Of a DNA stretch of 64,000 nt, positions 63,207-64,000 are shown piece after piece. Positions within the stretch are counted from its first letter, which is position 1; every line of letters begins with the position of its first letter. This DNA is from Amia ocellicauda (lineage: Eukaryota; Chordata; Actinopteri; Amiiformes; Amiidae). A program made the translations under genes and the position numbers. The stretch spans positions 14,643,676 to 14,707,675 of the forward strand of contig NC_089869.1 in assembly GCF_036373705.1 (NCBI RefSeq). The letters are read 5' to 3'. The notes beneath the pieces are model-generated. The model did no database searches and was not told the origin of the DNA. It worked only from the letters and a program-made list of their open reading frames with translations.

Positions 63207-63422
63207 ATGCAGCTCAGCTTTTCGCCTCGGTCTCTTTGGGCAGCCGACAGCAAATGTGTACATCACAGCGCCTCGGACCTGCTCGCCAGCGTGCATGTGA
63301 CCAGAGACATCCCCGGAGGAGCGTGCTTCGGACCCTGCGTCCTGCACAACACTTTCTACGACACCATCGCCTTCATTGCGTTGAAATCCTTGGACAGAAG
63401 AAGCAAGTCTTACGTTTTCCGG
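63207..63422 (+). CDS. prdm8b: PRDM8-family protein, first coding exon (3'-partial)
   Basis: The acceptor is at 63199, ATG at 63207-63209 (A at -3), and the donor GTATGA follows 63422. This gives exactly 72 codons and a phase-0 junction. It encodes the N-terminus and first part of the PR (SET-like) domain: SLWAADSKCVHH, ASVHVTRDIP, FGPCVLHNTFYDTIAFIALKS and SKSYVFR. These match the start of vertebrate PRDM8 (DIPENAIFGPCVL..., YDSIAFIALKST). The remaining PR domain and zinc fingers lie outside the window. Known role: a transcriptional repressor in retina and forebrain that works with bHLHb5. Placement head-to-head with an ANTXR gene supports the call. Whether it is the prdm8 or the prdm8b/ZNF488-side copy is inferred from linkage to rrp12/ubtd1. 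Confidence 0.9.
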
Positions 63423-63760
63423 GTATGATGTTTTTGTTGTGGATGATTTTTGTATAGTTGTGTTGTACAGATTGTGTGATTGATTCTGTAGCCCTTTCCA
63501 GAGATGTCAAAATGAGAATCTTGGAAGTCACATTCGGTGTTATTAAATCCTAAATTATGGTCGGGTTCAAATATAATGCATACAGACGTCATAACTGAAC
63601 ACCTTAGGTAACGAATATACTGGTTACCTATTATATAAATTGATAAATTGATTTTTCTTTAAAATTAGAATTTAATTGTATATTTATTTACATAAAGGTC
63701 TGGGTAGCCTACATTATGATGATTACTGAAGTGCAAATGATAAAACTAAGATTTTGTTGG

Positions 63761-63805
<45 letters not shown>

Positions 63806-64000
63806 TATTGTTTATTTTGGCGTTTATTAACTTACTGTTATTCTTGTATATGTCTAATCATCACCATCAGCCTATTTCAATGCAATGCTGGATGAAGGCC
63901 TCCCCAAGATGTTTTTGTTTTCTTCATTCTACAGTTTCTCTTTTCCATGTCACACCTGCAAAGTGTATGATTTCATCTTCCCATCTTCAATGCTGTCATC
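63423..64000 (+). other. prdm8b: Intron of prdm8 (5' part)
   Basis: It runs to the window end and contains an (AT)n tract at 63762-63803. No exon is visible. Confidence 0.75.
63762..63803 (+). repeat. (TA)n microsatellite
   Basis: About 20 uninterrupted TA dinucleotides. Confidence 0.97.

Overview
This is vertebrate nuclear DNA, most likely from a ray-finned fish. The supported genes are multi-exon and have canonical GT-AG introns. Their proteins are closely similar to human UBTD1, RRP12, ANTXR1 and PRDM8. The repeats have a fish flavour: an RTE-type (GGAT)n LINE tail, a (TTGA)n LINE tail, a fold-back MITE and long (ATT)n/(AAT)n microsatellites. I cannot name the species. An early-branching or non-teleost ray-finned fish is a guess. 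Layout: 1-1461 carries the last two coding exons of ubtd1 (+), followed by a long 3' UTR region that may reach about 4.4 kb. 5703-16998 carries the complete 34-exon rrp12 gene (+), whose reconstructed CDS of 3861 nt (1286 aa) stays in frame throughout. 17.1-27.9 kb is intergenic between two convergent genes, with decayed repeats and one ambiguous two-strand ORF. 27903-56395 carries a complete 18-exon anthrax-toxin-receptor-family gene (-). Its CDS is 1665 nt (554 aa), with an extracellular vWA domain, one transmembrane helix and a proline-rich tail like that of ANTXR1. 56.4-61.7 kb is a divergent intergenic region rich in microsatellites. From about 61.7 kb a prdm8-family gene begins on the + strand: one probable 5' UTR exon and the first coding exon (63207-63422), with the rest beyond the window. 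The genes are not an operon. ubtd1 and rrp12 are neighbours in tandem, as on human 10q24. The divergent antxr/prdm8 pair mirrors ANTXR2/PRDM8 on human 4q21 and, by inference, ANTXRL/ZNF488 on 10q11. Functionally the genes are unrelated: ubiquitin-pathway regulation, ribosomal subunit maturation/export, matrix adhesion receptor, and neural transcriptional repressor. No RNA gene, CRISPR array or novel multi-gene system is visible. The most interesting points are an overlapping upstream ORF in the prdm8 leader, a GC-AG intron in rrp12, an in-frame cassette exon encoding the whole receptor transmembrane helix, a MITE nested in an apparent LINE relic, and a 47-bp LINE tail with a clear target-site duplication.
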